A stretch of DNA of 64,000 bases, taken from assembly GCA_937920585.1 (NCBI GenBank), contig CAKZSB010000108.1:41078-105077 (forward strand). Direction: 5' to 3'. The notes under the pieces are model-generated. The model was not told where the DNA came from and searched no databases. It was given only the letters and a program-made list of their open reading frames with translations. Shown in pieces: positions 9,851 through 18,388 of the stretch. The translations under genes were made by a program, and so were the position numbers. How positions within the stretch are numbered: position 1 is the first letter of the stretch; every line of letters starts with the position of its first letter. This DNA is from an uncultured Granulosicoccaceae bacterium. GTDB taxonomy: Bacteria; Pseudomonadota; Gammaproteobacteria; Granulosicoccales; Granulosicoccaceae.

Positions 9851-10147
9851 CTACTGTGTTTGCCACATGACGTAGCCGCCCGCTGCGATGTTCTTTTTCA
9901 TTAGTTCGATCAGTGGCAAGGCTCGTGTCCTGAGGCTAACCGGTGCATCGCCATCGTCGTCGTTGTGTGGAGGTTCCTGCAGCTGGGACAGTGCGTCTTC
10001 CAGCCTGGTGAGTGCAGCTGGCAAATCTTCGGCCTGGAGTGCGCCTTCCAGATTGCCGCTGAGATCCATCATTCTGAATAATTTCTTCGCCACGTCGCCG
10101 AACATCACTACATCGACGCCGTGTTCGCCTTTAATTTCTACGAGCAT
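9851..10147 (-). CDS. DUF1840 family protein
   Basis: A 98-residue cytoplasmic protein. The N-terminus MLVEIKGEHGVDVVMFGDVA is typical of DUF1840, as are the later AEDLPAALTRLEDAL helix and the C-terminal LMKKNIAAGGYVMW. Function is unknown for the family. It is a lone gene, converging on the terminator at 9823-9848. Confidence 0.85.
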   Translation of the reverse strand: MLVEIKGEHGVDVVMFGDVAKKLFRMMDLSGNLEGALQAEDLPAALTRLEDALSQLQEPPHNDDDGDAPVSLRTRALPLIELMKKNIAAGGYVMWQTQ

Positions 10148-10339
10148 TGTTACTCAGGCTTAGGTGGGTGGCCGGGAATGGTAGCACAAGCCAGCGACAG
10201 TCCCGGCAGTGAGACGAAATCACGGCGCCAAAAATGAAACAAAACGGAGCCATGGTGTCACAATCAATACAGTTAGCCGCGCCTAACGCGTTACTGATTC
10301 AATTGGTGTGAATTTTTGTGGCGAACTGTCAAATCACAA

Positions 10340-10435
10340 TGATAGAATAAAGCTATTGAGAATAAAGGCTTGCGCGAAGCGTGGGCGAGTACCGATTGGG
10401 GGTGGGGCAACGCGATGTCGTTGCCCCTTTTTTTT
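10340..10435 (+). ncRNA. Candidate small RNA with its own terminator
   Basis: A strong rightward terminator at 10404-10435 has no rightward gene before it. Upstream at 10340-10348 is TGATAGAAT, an extended -10 element (TGn plus TAGAAT), which would start RNA near 10355 and give a transcript of about 80 bases. The interval holds a short GCTT/AAGC stem and no convincing reading frame. The -35 is poor. It could instead be leftover terminator sequence; no known RNA family is recognised. Confidence 0.35.
10404..10435 (+). terminator. Strong rho-independent terminator without an upstream gene
   Basis: GGGGCAACG (10404-10412) pairs perfectly with CGTTGCCCC (10419-10427) across a six-base loop, followed by eight T. 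The T tract lies on the plus strand only, so it serves rightward transcription. The neighbouring aminotransferase gene on the minus strand would meet the A tract first. Confidence 0.85.
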
Positions 10436-10438
10436 GCC

Positions 10439-11644
10439 TTATCCGCCAAGCGTCTTTACCAGCCGTCGCATCGCCTCAACGAGCGTTGATTCTGAAGCGA
10501 GAAAGCATATACGTAGAAACCCTGTGCCGCCCAGTCCGAATGCACTGCCCGGGGCGACTCCAACGTTCGCACTATCGACCAGCCGTTTTGCAAGTGCTAC
10601 GCAATCGGGTTCTCCCTCGACTCGGAAAAATAGATAAAACGCCCCGGCAGGCGGGGTAAATACAACGCTTGATACCCTGGCGAGTTCGCGACTAACAATC
10701 TCCCTGCCGGCGGTTGCACGGGCGATTTGTTCCTTGAGTAGCTCGTCACCCTGTTCTGCTGCGGCGACACACCCGCGTTGAAGAAATTCGGGAACACCGG
10801 AGGTGTTGTACTGAACCAGATTTTCAAATACCTGGCCAAGTGATGGCGGGATTACGACCCAGCCTACGCGCCAACCTGTCATGGCCCAGTTTTTCGAAAA
10901 GCTGTTGCAGACTATCAGTTGATCATCTTCTGAGCAGATTTGTAAAAACGAACTGATCGCGCGTTTTTCGTAGCTGAATTTTCCATAGACCTCATCAGAT
11001 AAAATCCACAGACCTCTGGCACGAGCGAAGTCTCTGAGCGCAAGCATTTGTTCTTCAGACATCATCCATCCGCTGGGGTTGCCGGGGCTGTTGATGTAAA
11101 TCGCCTTTGTCTTTGCGTTGCATAGACTCACCAGTTCATCCATGTCGAGTGTCCAGCCCTGATCGCTTTGGCGCAGGGGTACGGAGCGCGCCGTTGCCTG
11201 TTGCATGTGAACGCACGCATAAATGTTTGGCCAAACGGGTGAAACGACAACGACCTCATCTCCAGCTCCAACCGTGGCCTGCAGTGCTTCCATCATTCCC
11301 TGCATGCCCGAGCCCGTGACAATTATTCTTTCCGGCCCTGTTTGCACCTGAAAGTGTCGCTGGTAGTAGTCCGCCAGCGCTTGTCTCAAAGGGGGAATAC
11401 CACGCTGCCAGGTGTAATAGGTTTGCCCGTCGTTCAAAGCCTGGGTTGCTGCATCGCAAATGAATGATGCGGTTGGCTGGTCGCCTTCACCCACCCACAG
11501 CGGTATGAGGTCTTTCTTTTCACGACCGTAGTTGACCAGTTCGATAATGCCGGACTCTGGCAGAGATGCGGCGGCCGGGCGCAGGGTGTCACGAACCTTG
11601 TCGGGCAGGCTGACAGAAGTTCCTGGTATGTGGGTGTTATCCAA
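10439..11644 (-). CDS. PLP-dependent class I/II aminotransferase
   Basis: A fold-type I aminotransferase of 401 residues. It has NSPGNPSG at 185-192, SDEVY at 216-220 and the cofactor lysine K251 in NSFSKNWAMTGWRVGW; the following Arg binds substrate carboxylate. Best guess is the aspartate/aromatic/arginine-pyruvate group. It is last in a leftward run after argC and the D-arginine dehydrogenase-like gene, 76 bases after the latter. A role with arginine-derived 2-oxo acids is therefore plausible but inferred. In Pseudomonas, arginine:pyruvate transamination follows a similar logic. Confidence 0.88.
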   Translation of the reverse strand: MDNTHIPGTSVSLPDKVRDTLRPAAASLPESGIIELVNYGREKKDLIPLWVGEGDQPTASFICDAATQALNDGQTYYTWQRGIPPLRQALADYYQRHFQVQTGPERIIVTGSGMQGMMEALQATVGAGDEVVVVSPVWPNIYACVHMQQATARSVPLRQSDQGWTLDMDELVSLCNAKTKAIYINSPGNPSGWMMSEEQMLALRDFARARGLWILSDEVYGKFSYEKRAISSFLQICSEDDQLIVCNSFSKNWAMTGWRVGWVVIPPSLGQVFENLVQYNTSGVPEFLQRGCVAAAEQGDELLKEQIARATAGREIVSRELARVSSVVFTPPAGAFYLFFRVEGEPDCVALAKRLVDSANVGVAPGSAFGLGGTGFLRICFLASESTLVEAMRRLVKTLGG

Positions 11645-11720
11645 TTGGCTATACCATCGGTTAGAAGAAAAGGTAGCGAAGTCTCAGCCGGGCGATAACC
11701 TCGCTGAGACGCTAGCTGTG

Positions 11721-12824
11721 TTAGGTTGTGTCGAACCTGCACGGTGTCAGCTCATTGGCAATGTGCTGGTATTGCTCCTGATCGCTTTCGAATTCCTGTT
11801 TAATTAGTCCGCTGGCGAGTGTCGCCATCGCGGCAGATGTCTGAATGCCATATCCGCCTTGACCAGCCAGCCAGAAAAAGCCCTCGGTGTTGTTGTCGAA
11901 TCCGACGACGGGTGCGCCATCTGTGGCGAATGTGCGCAAGCCTGCCCAGCTATGATCAATTTTGGTTATCTCATAGTCGATCAGTTTTTGAAATCGATCA
12001 ATTCCAACCGCTACATCAATGTCATCCGGCCAGGCATCGTGTGGTTCCACAGGTGATTCGTCGGCAGGTGAAATCAATAGCGAGCCGCCAAACGGAATGC
12101 AGTAAAAATCCTCAACCGCATTAAATAGAAGAGGCCAGCTATTCATAGCGGGAATCTTGTAGGGAACCAATGCGGCCGTGCGGCGTTTGGGCTGAAGTCC
12201 GAGGGGTGAGATACCGGCCAGTGCTGCGATACTGTCTGCCCAGGCCCCGGCTGCGTTGACAATAATCGGGGCGGAGAATGTCTCGTTGCCTGTGGACACT
12301 ACCCAGTTTCGGCCTTTCCTGGTTATAGCGATCACTCGGGAATTGCAGGCAACACTTGCGTTATTGTCTTTGAGCTGGCGAATATAGGCCTGGTGGAGAA
12401 GGTCGACATCGATATTGACCAGTCCTTCCGTATACCAGATGGACTCGACCAGTTCTGTTTTGAGCAAGCTGACTTTTGCTTTTGCCTCTGCCTTGCTGAG
12501 CTGAACCATCTCGCGCGTGCTCTCTTCGGGCGCGGCATCTGATTCAGTGGTGCCAAGAATCATTTGCCCCCTGGGGCTTGTAAATTGCTGATCCGAGAAA
12601 TCGGCAGGTGGCGTATTTAACGTGGGTCCCGACAGGGCGGTGAGTGCCTGAATTACCGGTGGGCCGTAGAAGGGTGCCCATGTAGCAGCTGAGCGCCCTG
12701 TGGCGTGATATCCCGGTTGGGATTCCTGTTCCAGCACTACGACTGAGTAGTGCTTGGCGAGTGACGCGGCGACGGACGTGCCCGCAATGCCTGCCCCGAT
12801 AACTATTACTTCGCGTTGTGGCAT
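11721..12824 (-). CDS. FAD-dependent oxidoreductase, D-arginine dehydrogenase-like
   Basis: A DAO-family flavoprotein of 367 residues. It has the FAD dinucleotide motif GAGIAG at 10-15, then QPGYHATGRSAA, LGLQPKRR, the WAGLRTFATDG block and C-terminal GGYGIQTSAAM. These track Pseudomonas DauA, which oxidises D-arginine and D-lysine to 2-oxo acids. Relatives include glycine and other D-amino acid oxidases, so the exact substrate is open. It begins 21 bases after the argC stop, so the genes are co-transcribed, which supports an arginine link. Confidence 0.85.
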   Translation of the reverse strand: MPQREVIVIGAGIAGTSVAASLAKHYSVVVLEQESQPGYHATGRSAATWAPFYGPPVIQALTALSGPTLNTPPADFSDQQFTSPRGQMILGTTESDAAPEESTREMVQLSKAEAKAKVSLLKTELVESIWYTEGLVNIDVDLLHQAYIRQLKDNNASVACNSRVIAITRKGRNWVVSTGNETFSAPIIVNAAGAWADSIAALAGISPLGLQPKRRTAALVPYKIPAMNSWPLLFNAVEDFYCIPFGGSLLISPADESPVEPHDAWPDDIDVAVGIDRFQKLIDYEITKIDHSWAGLRTFATDGAPVVGFDNNTEGFFWLAGQGGYGIQTSAAMATLASGLIKQEFESDQEQYQHIANELTPCRFDTT

Positions 12825-12845
12825 TGCCGTTTTCTGCCAAAAAAA

Positions 12846-13889
12846 CTATGGAAAAAGTGCTAGTTGCTGGAGGCCAATATGCTCAGCCTGGTTTGTCATG
12901 ATGTTGAAATTTTGCAGTGCCTGTCCGGCAGATCCTTTCACTAGATTGTCCAGTGCTGCGATCAATATGACACGACCGGGAATTCGGTCCTCATAGGCTT
13001 TGAGGACGACCCGGTTCGAGCCACGTACATGCTGTGTTTGCGGATAGATATCGTCTGGCGATAGATAGATGAATGGCTCGTCCTTGTAGTATGAGTTCAG
13101 GTAGTCGTTACAGTCTTTTGCTGTGGCACCATTGGCGAGTCGTGCATAGCAGGTAACCAATTCCCCACGGCTCATGGGTATGAGATGTGGCGTGAAATTT
13201 ACCAGTACCGGGCGACTTGCGGCCTTTGAGAGTTCCTGTTCAATTTCCGGTGCGTGGCGATGCTGTGCTACAGCGTAAGGGCTTAATCCTTCACCTGCCT
13301 CTGCGAACAATGTGTTCTGTTTCAGTGCGCGTCCCGCACCGGTTACACCCGACTTGGCATCGATAATTAAATCTTCCGTTTCGATCAGGGGTTTACCTAT
13401 GAGAGGTAACAACAGTGTGAGTACCGCTGTTGGATAGCAACCCGGACAGGCGACCAGCCTGGCGTCAGCTATTTCTTTTCGATAGTGTTCACTCAATCCG
13501 TACACAGCCTGCTTTTGCAATTCAATAGCAGCGTGTGGGTTGCCGTAGGTTGATTCATAGAGTGCCGGATCGCGAAGCCTGAAGTCTGCCGACATGTCGA
13601 TTACTCGAACCTTCTCGGGCAAATCGCGAATAAATTGTTGGCTGGTGGCATGGGGCAGGCCGCATATGGCGATATCGATCTTATCCCAGTCGACTTCTTC
13701 ATTACGAGTAAGGGCTGGCAAGCCCATTTGTGCGAAGTGGGGAAACACTGTGCCGATTGATTTTCCCGCATGTGAATGAGCGGTGAGCGCGGCTATTTCT
13801 ATCGAGGGGTGGCAAACCGCCAGGCGAATCAGATCGGCACCGGTGTAACCTGACGCACCTACCACTGCGATTTGTATTTTTTTCTGCAT
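12846..13889 (-). CDS. argC: N-acetyl-gamma-glutamyl-phosphate reductase
   Basis: NADPH-dependent third step of arginine synthesis. The 347-residue protein has GASGYTGADL near 11-20 for nucleotide binding. The catalytic cysteine C151 is in ACPGCYPTA, and the QHRHAPEIEQEL segment carries the active-site histidine. It is full length for the family. It lies inside a leftward operon, 35 bases after DUF4864 and 21 before the D-arginine dehydrogenase-like gene. That places arginine synthesis beside likely arginine catabolic enzymes. Confidence 0.97.
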   Translation of the reverse strand: MQKKIQIAVVGASGYTGADLIRLAVCHPSIEIAALTAHSHAGKSIGTVFPHFAQMGLPALTRNEEVDWDKIDIAICGLPHATSQQFIRDLPEKVRVIDMSADFRLRDPALYESTYGNPHAAIELQKQAVYGLSEHYRKEIADARLVACPGCYPTAVLTLLLPLIGKPLIETEDLIIDAKSGVTGAGRALKQNTLFAEAGEGLSPYAVAQHRHAPEIEQELSKAASRPVLVNFTPHLIPMSRGELVTCYARLANGATAKDCNDYLNSYYKDEPFIYLSPDDIYPQTQHVRGSNRVVLKAYEDRIPGRVILIAALDNLVKGSAGQALQNFNIMTNQAEHIGLQQLALFP

Positions 13890-13924
13890 GTCTGAATTTG
13901 AAAGAAGTCGTTAGCGATCAATTG

Positions 13925-14371
13925 TTAAGCGGAGTTGCCCGGTTGTTCTATTCGAAAAACCGCATCTGTCATCCAACACCCTTCGCAGTTGTGCAAATTT
14001 TGGCGTGACAGGTCAAATTGATACCAGTAGACATCGCCGTTTTTATCGACCAGTGAGGCGCCCACAGAAGCTTTGCCATCGTTGGATTTAAGTATTTCCA
14101 CATCGGCACTGAAGTGGTTGAGCATCGGGCTGTATTGCGGATTGTCGAACAGCTTTGAAAATCTGCTCAATGGTCCGGTTTGCGATTTGTTGGCGGGGGA
14201 TGCAAATCGAAATGTTGCCTCTATCCCTTCGCCGTCACGATTCTGCTTCAACGCATCGAGCTGGTATTTTACGACTTCAGTTGGTTGCAGACCCGGGTCT
14301 GGATACAGGTCATTTGCCAGTGACAGCAACGGGAACAGTGTACAAATGATTGCAAGAATGGTTTTTGGCAT
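13925..14371 (-). CDS. Exported DUF4864-type protein
   Basis: A 148-residue protein with a signal peptide (MPKTILAIICTLFPLLSLAN). The mature part resembles DUF4864. It has TEVVKYQLDALKQNRDGEGI, then FRFASPANKSQTGPLSRF, and ends in a beta region with a CEGC pair (about 129-132). Function is unknown. It sits 15 bases after the dehydrogenase-like gene and 35 before argC, so it belongs to the same transcript without an obvious metabolic reason. Confidence 0.75.
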   Translation of the reverse strand: MPKTILAIICTLFPLLSLANDLYPDPGLQPTEVVKYQLDALKQNRDGEGIEATFRFASPANKSQTGPLSRFSKLFDNPQYSPMLNHFSADVEILKSNDGKASVGASLVDKNGDVYWYQFDLSRQNLHNCEGCWMTDAVFRIEQPGNSA

Positions 14372-14386
14372 GTTGCTGGTTCTGTA

Positions 14387-15223
14387 TTAGTCTGATGGAT
14401 AGGCAGGCAGCTTGCGGAGCGCTTCAAGTAGTGCATCGTCGAAGTCATCTGTGTCGGATGCGGCCGCCTCGAGGGCACATTTGACATCCTTTTCAATGAT
14501 GCCGATGGTGTTGCCCGGGTCGTAGGTCTGGCTGGCCCAGGAGATTCGCTCCAGGTTATCGCCATACCAGGTAGCCCCTGAACTCGCACTCATGATTTTC
14601 TTCAACACGGCGGTGTCGAGGCCAGCGACGCGAGCGCGGGCCAGTGATCTTCTTACGGCGACGACACTGCAGGCGGCGACATAATTGTTCAGCACTTTGG
14701 CCATCATGCCACTGCCGAGCGGGCCCACGTGAGTGATTTTCTCCCCAAGCGCCTGAAAAATTGGCATCAGGCGCTTGATGTCAGCCTCGGCTCCCCCGAG
14801 CATGTAACTAAGGGTTGCCTGTTCTGCCGCATGTGGTGCGCCGGACATTGGCGCGTCGACGATTGCAATGCTTAAGGGTAATCGCTGGCGCAGATCATGG
14901 ATCACGTCAGGCGCCACAGTGGAGCTCACAATCAGGGTTTTCGGCCCGCTGCCATCGGCGTATACGCATTGATGATCGAACAACAATTCGTGTATCTGGT
15001 GTTTGTCGCGGACCACGACCATCAGGATGTCTGCCCGACTGATGTCGCGTGAATCGGACAGCATCAGTGGTTTGATTGTCGCGTTGACCGATGTTACGTC
15101 AAAGCCATCGGCACTGAAGCCGGCTTTGTGTAGTGCCGCCAGCATCGGCGCACCCATTTCGCCGCAGCCGGCAACGGTGATGTGTGAGGCAAAGCTCGTT
15201 TGGGAAGTGTGAGTGCGCGCCAT
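14387..15223 (-). CDS. 3-hydroxyisobutyrate dehydrogenase-like NAD(P)-dependent oxidoreductase
   Basis: Beta-hydroxyacid dehydrogenase family, 278 residues. It has the N-terminal Rossmann motif VAGCGEMGAPM, the substrate-binding DAPMSGAPHAAEQATLSY and the catalytic lysine in GSGMMAKVLNN. Substrate is uncertain; relatives use 3-hydroxyisobutyrate, tartronate semialdehyde or gamma-hydroxybutyrate. The frame is open to a TTG at 15262, but that codon lies inside the hairpin at 15262-15284, so I prefer the ATG at 15223. It is the first gene of the leftward run leading to argC. Confidence 0.85.
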   Translation of the reverse strand: MARTHTSQTSFASHITVAGCGEMGAPMLAALHKAGFSADGFDVTSVNATIKPLMLSDSRDISRADILMVVVRDKHQIHELLFDHQCVYADGSGPKTLIVSSTVAPDVIHDLRQRLPLSIAIVDAPMSGAPHAAEQATLSYMLGGAEADIKRLMPIFQALGEKITHVGPLGSGMMAKVLNNYVAACSVVAVRRSLARARVAGLDTAVLKKIMSASSGATWYGDNLERISWASQTYDPGNTIGIIEKDVKCALEAAASDTDDFDDALLEALRKLPAYPSD

Positions 15224-15261
15224 ATATGACGCAAGTGTGCAGCGCCATGCCGTTTGACGCA

Positions 15262-15284
15262 AGACCCCTGACGGGCAGGGGTCT
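15262..15284 (-). terminator. Hairpin between pilY1 and the dehydrogenase operon
   Basis: AGACCCCTG and CAGGGGTCT pair perfectly (9 bp) over a five-base loop. Only TT follows on the minus strand, so termination of pilY1 here would be weak or need Rho. Confidence 0.55.
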
Positions 15285-15329
15285 GGTTACTGCGGCGAGG
15301 TTAGGTCGGGCGTATGACCTTCAGCGAAG

Positions 15330-18155
15330 CTAGAATTCGCCCTGTTCAGTCCAGTACACGCGTTGCAGCATTTTTCCGAAGTCGAGTTCAGGCAAGGTTT
15401 CGTTACCTGCCAGCATGCTGTTTTCTTCGCCAAAGAACGGTACGGGCTGTGGCGGAATACCAGGTCGGTCGAGAACGATGAAGCGAGTGTCTTTGCTTCG
15501 ATTGCCGTCTTCATCGGTGTACACCGGCGTGCCGTCCAGCACATTGACCGCGTAGGCGCGTCCGCTGCCAATCGCAGCGCCGCAAACCGTGGCTGGCGCA
15601 AGCGGCAGATAGGTTGAAAAGACGACCTGATTATTGATCGTAATTGACGGCGAGAGATTTTTTTCGCCGGATTCTTCGAGTTCCAGACGCCAGCCCGCCG
15701 CGTCATCGAGAGACTGACGTGCGATCGAGCGTTGAGACGCGTTACCCTCAGCAATGATGTTGCTGGTGGCGTTGAACAGGTCGTCCTCTTTGATCGTGCG
15801 ATAAGTGAGTGAGTCGAGGATGCCGTAACCGAGGCCCGCCTGAGATGCGACCGGTTGGCGAATCATGTAGAACTGATTTTTAACCGTTGTTTCGAGTGGA
15901 TCGGCGCGATTGCCGGAGCCGATCGAAATGGACAGGAAGCGCTCGCCGTGATCATTGATCAGGGAAATATCCGGCTGATAAAAGAACTTGCGGTTGGTCT
16001 CGGCAGTATCACCCGCGAGGTCGGCAATGGTGCCACCTGTTGCTATGTCTTGCCTGGTGGCCGCATTTGGATTGATATCAAAGCGATGGACTTGACCGCC
16101 CAGATCTGAAATGTAAATTTGGTCGATGATCTGATCACCGTTGAGATCAATCACTGACGGATCTGACGGTATGCTGTAGATCATGTCTGGCAACGTGAGC
16201 TCGGATGTCGGGCTTGAGCTCGCCTCCCAGATCAAGTCACCGGTGGTCGCGTTGACGATAAAAACCGCGTTGCCGGTAGTGTCTGCCGAGCGGGTGGTTT
16301 TGTTGTCTTGTGCCGTATCGTATCCGCCGGCGAAAACCAGCACATCCGTCACCGCACCGTTCAGGCGAATTTTGCCCAGCACAGGCTTCGACCAGCTCTG
16401 GCCGAGTTTGGTAAAGTCGCCGCTGCCGCCTTCTATGGTCCACAGATGCTTAGGGTTGTTCTTGTCTGTGACGTCAAGTGCGTAGTAGTTGTCACCACCG
16501 CGGCGCATGCCCGCATACAGATACACATGCTCACCCAGATTCGATTCTATTTCCCGGTTGCGATTGCCGTCGTTGCGCCAGACAGTGATGTCCCCGTCCA
16601 TGCCGTAGGGCTTGGGACTTGACGGCTGATTGTCCATTGAAATTTTAAGCTTCTGCAGCAGTGCGCGGGGAACAAAAGAAAAAACCTCGCTACCGGTCTC
16701 GGTGTCGATCGCGTGCAGGTAGCCTTGATTCGTGCCGAAGAAAACAACAGATTCGGGGTTGGCTGCAGTGCCGCCATAGTTCACGATGGTCGGCCTGGAA
16801 TGCAGGGGATCACCGATCTGGTTGCGCGTGTCCGTTGAGACATCATCATTGTCCTCATCCAACACGTCGACCCCGCGTGCCCATTGCAGGATCTTCTGTC
16901 TTTCAGTGCCGTCGGGTGCGTCTAGATCGGCCGCGCTGATCAGATTATTATTTTCATGCACCAGGTTGCTCGCTGCCATCAGCGAACTGCTGACGCCGTT
17001 ATAAGTGACAACCTTTCGACCGATGTGGTTGAGTTGCTCTGCGGCTCCACCCCTGGCGATTTTGTCGCCGTCGACTGTAGTTGACCAGCCACTCTGTGCT
17101 GTGGGTTTGATGCTGCCTGTCGCTGGATCAATTACAGGCTCGGCGGTCGCGCTAAAGTCGCGTAACAAAGGCGGGTTACCGGTGAATTTATAGCGTTTCA
17201 GGTTGCCGCGCCAGCGTGGGTTGCTGGATGGCTGGAACAACGTAAGGTAAATGTCTTCCCGGTTGGTGAGCGGTGAGAACTGATCGACGGTGATCGCAGG
17301 TGCAGCAAAGGAGTTATCCTGGCTGCGGATATCGTTCAGAATGCCGGCAAACGCGGCGACCAGATCGTTTGCCGACGCAGCCTCGTGAAACGTGCCGGCG
17401 CCGTTTGTGTTAGAGGCAATGTCTTTGAGCCATTGGGTCGTGAAATTGAACCCGATCGCATGGGTTTTAACACTGTTGGTGCCCGACACGGATGCCAGAT
17501 CCGTCGTGGCCAGGTGCCGCGCCACTTCGATGGCGCATTTGCCCCCTTCACCGTATTCAGTGTTTAGGCACGTGCCGATGTCACCGCTAATTGCAGTAAC
17601 CGCATCGTTGTCTGTAGAGGGCACGCCGTCGGTCAGCAGAATGATGTGGTTTGACTGGCATTCGTGGGTAATAGGGGAGCTGTAGTTGCTCGCGCCATTG
17701 AGGCTTGTTCCGCGAAATGGTGCGCCACCGCTGAAGTAGCGGTATCCCTCATAAAGTGCGGCAGCGGTTGGCGTGCCACCACTGGCATTGATTGATTGTA
17801 CGGAGGCTTTCAGCGCAGTCTTGGTGGTATTGACATCGCCGACCGGTTGCAGAAGTTGAATTCCGCCGTTGGAAGACCTGCCGGTGAACTGCATAAGCCC
17901 TACATTGACGTTGGTGAGGTTGTCCAAAACGAGATCGATGGCAGTTTTCATTCGATCGAGGCGTGTGATCGTACCGCCGTCCTTTTTGGACATTGAGCCT
18001 GATGCATCCAGTATCAGCATCAGATTCGGAGGATAGTCACCGCCGAAAAAAACGTCCGTGTCGTCTGCAACACTGCTGCCACTGATGCTGGTCAGCAACG
18101 TTGCGAAGCCTAGCAGCAGGCCTTTGCAACAGGTATGTGCAGATGCTTTCGCCAT
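15330..18155 (-). CDS. pilY1: Type IV pilus tip adhesin PilY1
   Basis: A 941-residue exported protein that in other bacteria sits at the pilus tip, primes assembly and acts in surface sensing. A signal peptide (1-30) is followed by a von Willebrand A domain with MIDAS D50-S52-S54 (DASGSM). The C-terminal beta-propeller begins near 430 with ARGVDVLDEDNDD and GDPLHSRPTIVNYGG. The calcium loop D670-N672-D674-D678 (DLNGDQIIDQIY) matches the site that controls retraction in Pseudomonas. Most pilY1 genes lie in a minor pilin cluster; here no fimU/pilV/pilW/pilX/pilE is next to it. Confidence 0.93.
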   Translation of the reverse strand: MAKASAHTCCKGLLLGFATLLTSISGSSVADDTDVFFGGDYPPNLMLILDASGSMSKKDGGTITRLDRMKTAIDLVLDNLTNVNVGLMQFTGRSSNGGIQLLQPVGDVNTTKTALKASVQSINASGGTPTAAALYEGYRYFSGGAPFRGTSLNGASNYSSPITHECQSNHIILLTDGVPSTDNDAVTAISGDIGTCLNTEYGEGGKCAIEVARHLATTDLASVSGTNSVKTHAIGFNFTTQWLKDIASNTNGAGTFHEAASANDLVAAFAGILNDIRSQDNSFAAPAITVDQFSPLTNREDIYLTLFQPSSNPRWRGNLKRYKFTGNPPLLRDFSATAEPVIDPATGSIKPTAQSGWSTTVDGDKIARGGAAEQLNHIGRKVVTYNGVSSSLMAASNLVHENNNLISAADLDAPDGTERQKILQWARGVDVLDEDNDDVSTDTRNQIGDPLHSRPTIVNYGGTAANPESVVFFGTNQGYLHAIDTETGSEVFSFVPRALLQKLKISMDNQPSSPKPYGMDGDITVWRNDGNRNREIESNLGEHVYLYAGMRRGGDNYYALDVTDKNNPKHLWTIEGGSGDFTKLGQSWSKPVLGKIRLNGAVTDVLVFAGGYDTAQDNKTTRSADTTGNAVFIVNATTGDLIWEASSSPTSELTLPDMIYSIPSDPSVIDLNGDQIIDQIYISDLGGQVHRFDINPNAATRQDIATGGTIADLAGDTAETNRKFFYQPDISLINDHGERFLSISIGSGNRADPLETTVKNQFYMIRQPVASQAGLGYGILDSLTYRTIKEDDLFNATSNIIAEGNASQRSIARQSLDDAAGWRLELEESGEKNLSPSITINNQVVFSTYLPLAPATVCGAAIGSGRAYAVNVLDGTPVYTDEDGNRSKDTRFIVLDRPGIPPQPVPFFGEENSMLAGNETLPELDFGKMLQRVYWTEQGEF

Positions 18156-18346
18156 TTGAGTAGTTCCCCGTGCCCGCAGTCGTGTACAAAAATAAAGCCG
18201 TCAGAGTGCTTAGAGCTCGATGTTGAACCTGTGAACAGGCCAAATACGTATCGAACAGTGCTCGCTTCGTACCGGTATAGCGGCATGACGAAAGCGTTCT
18301 TTACTACAGCAGAGCGGGGTTGCGTGTAGCGGAGTGACTACTAATT

Positions 18347-18367
18347 ACCCGGCCAGTGCGGCCGGGT
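18347..18367 (-). terminator. GC hairpin downstream of ggt
   Basis: ACCCGGCC (18347-18354) pairs with GGCCGGGT (18360-18367). It lies 21 bases past the ggt stop. No T tract follows on the minus strand, so this is a weak or Rho-assisted terminator, or a 3' stabilising stem. Confidence 0.5.
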
Positions 18368-18388
18368 CAATTCGGGCAGAAGAATACG

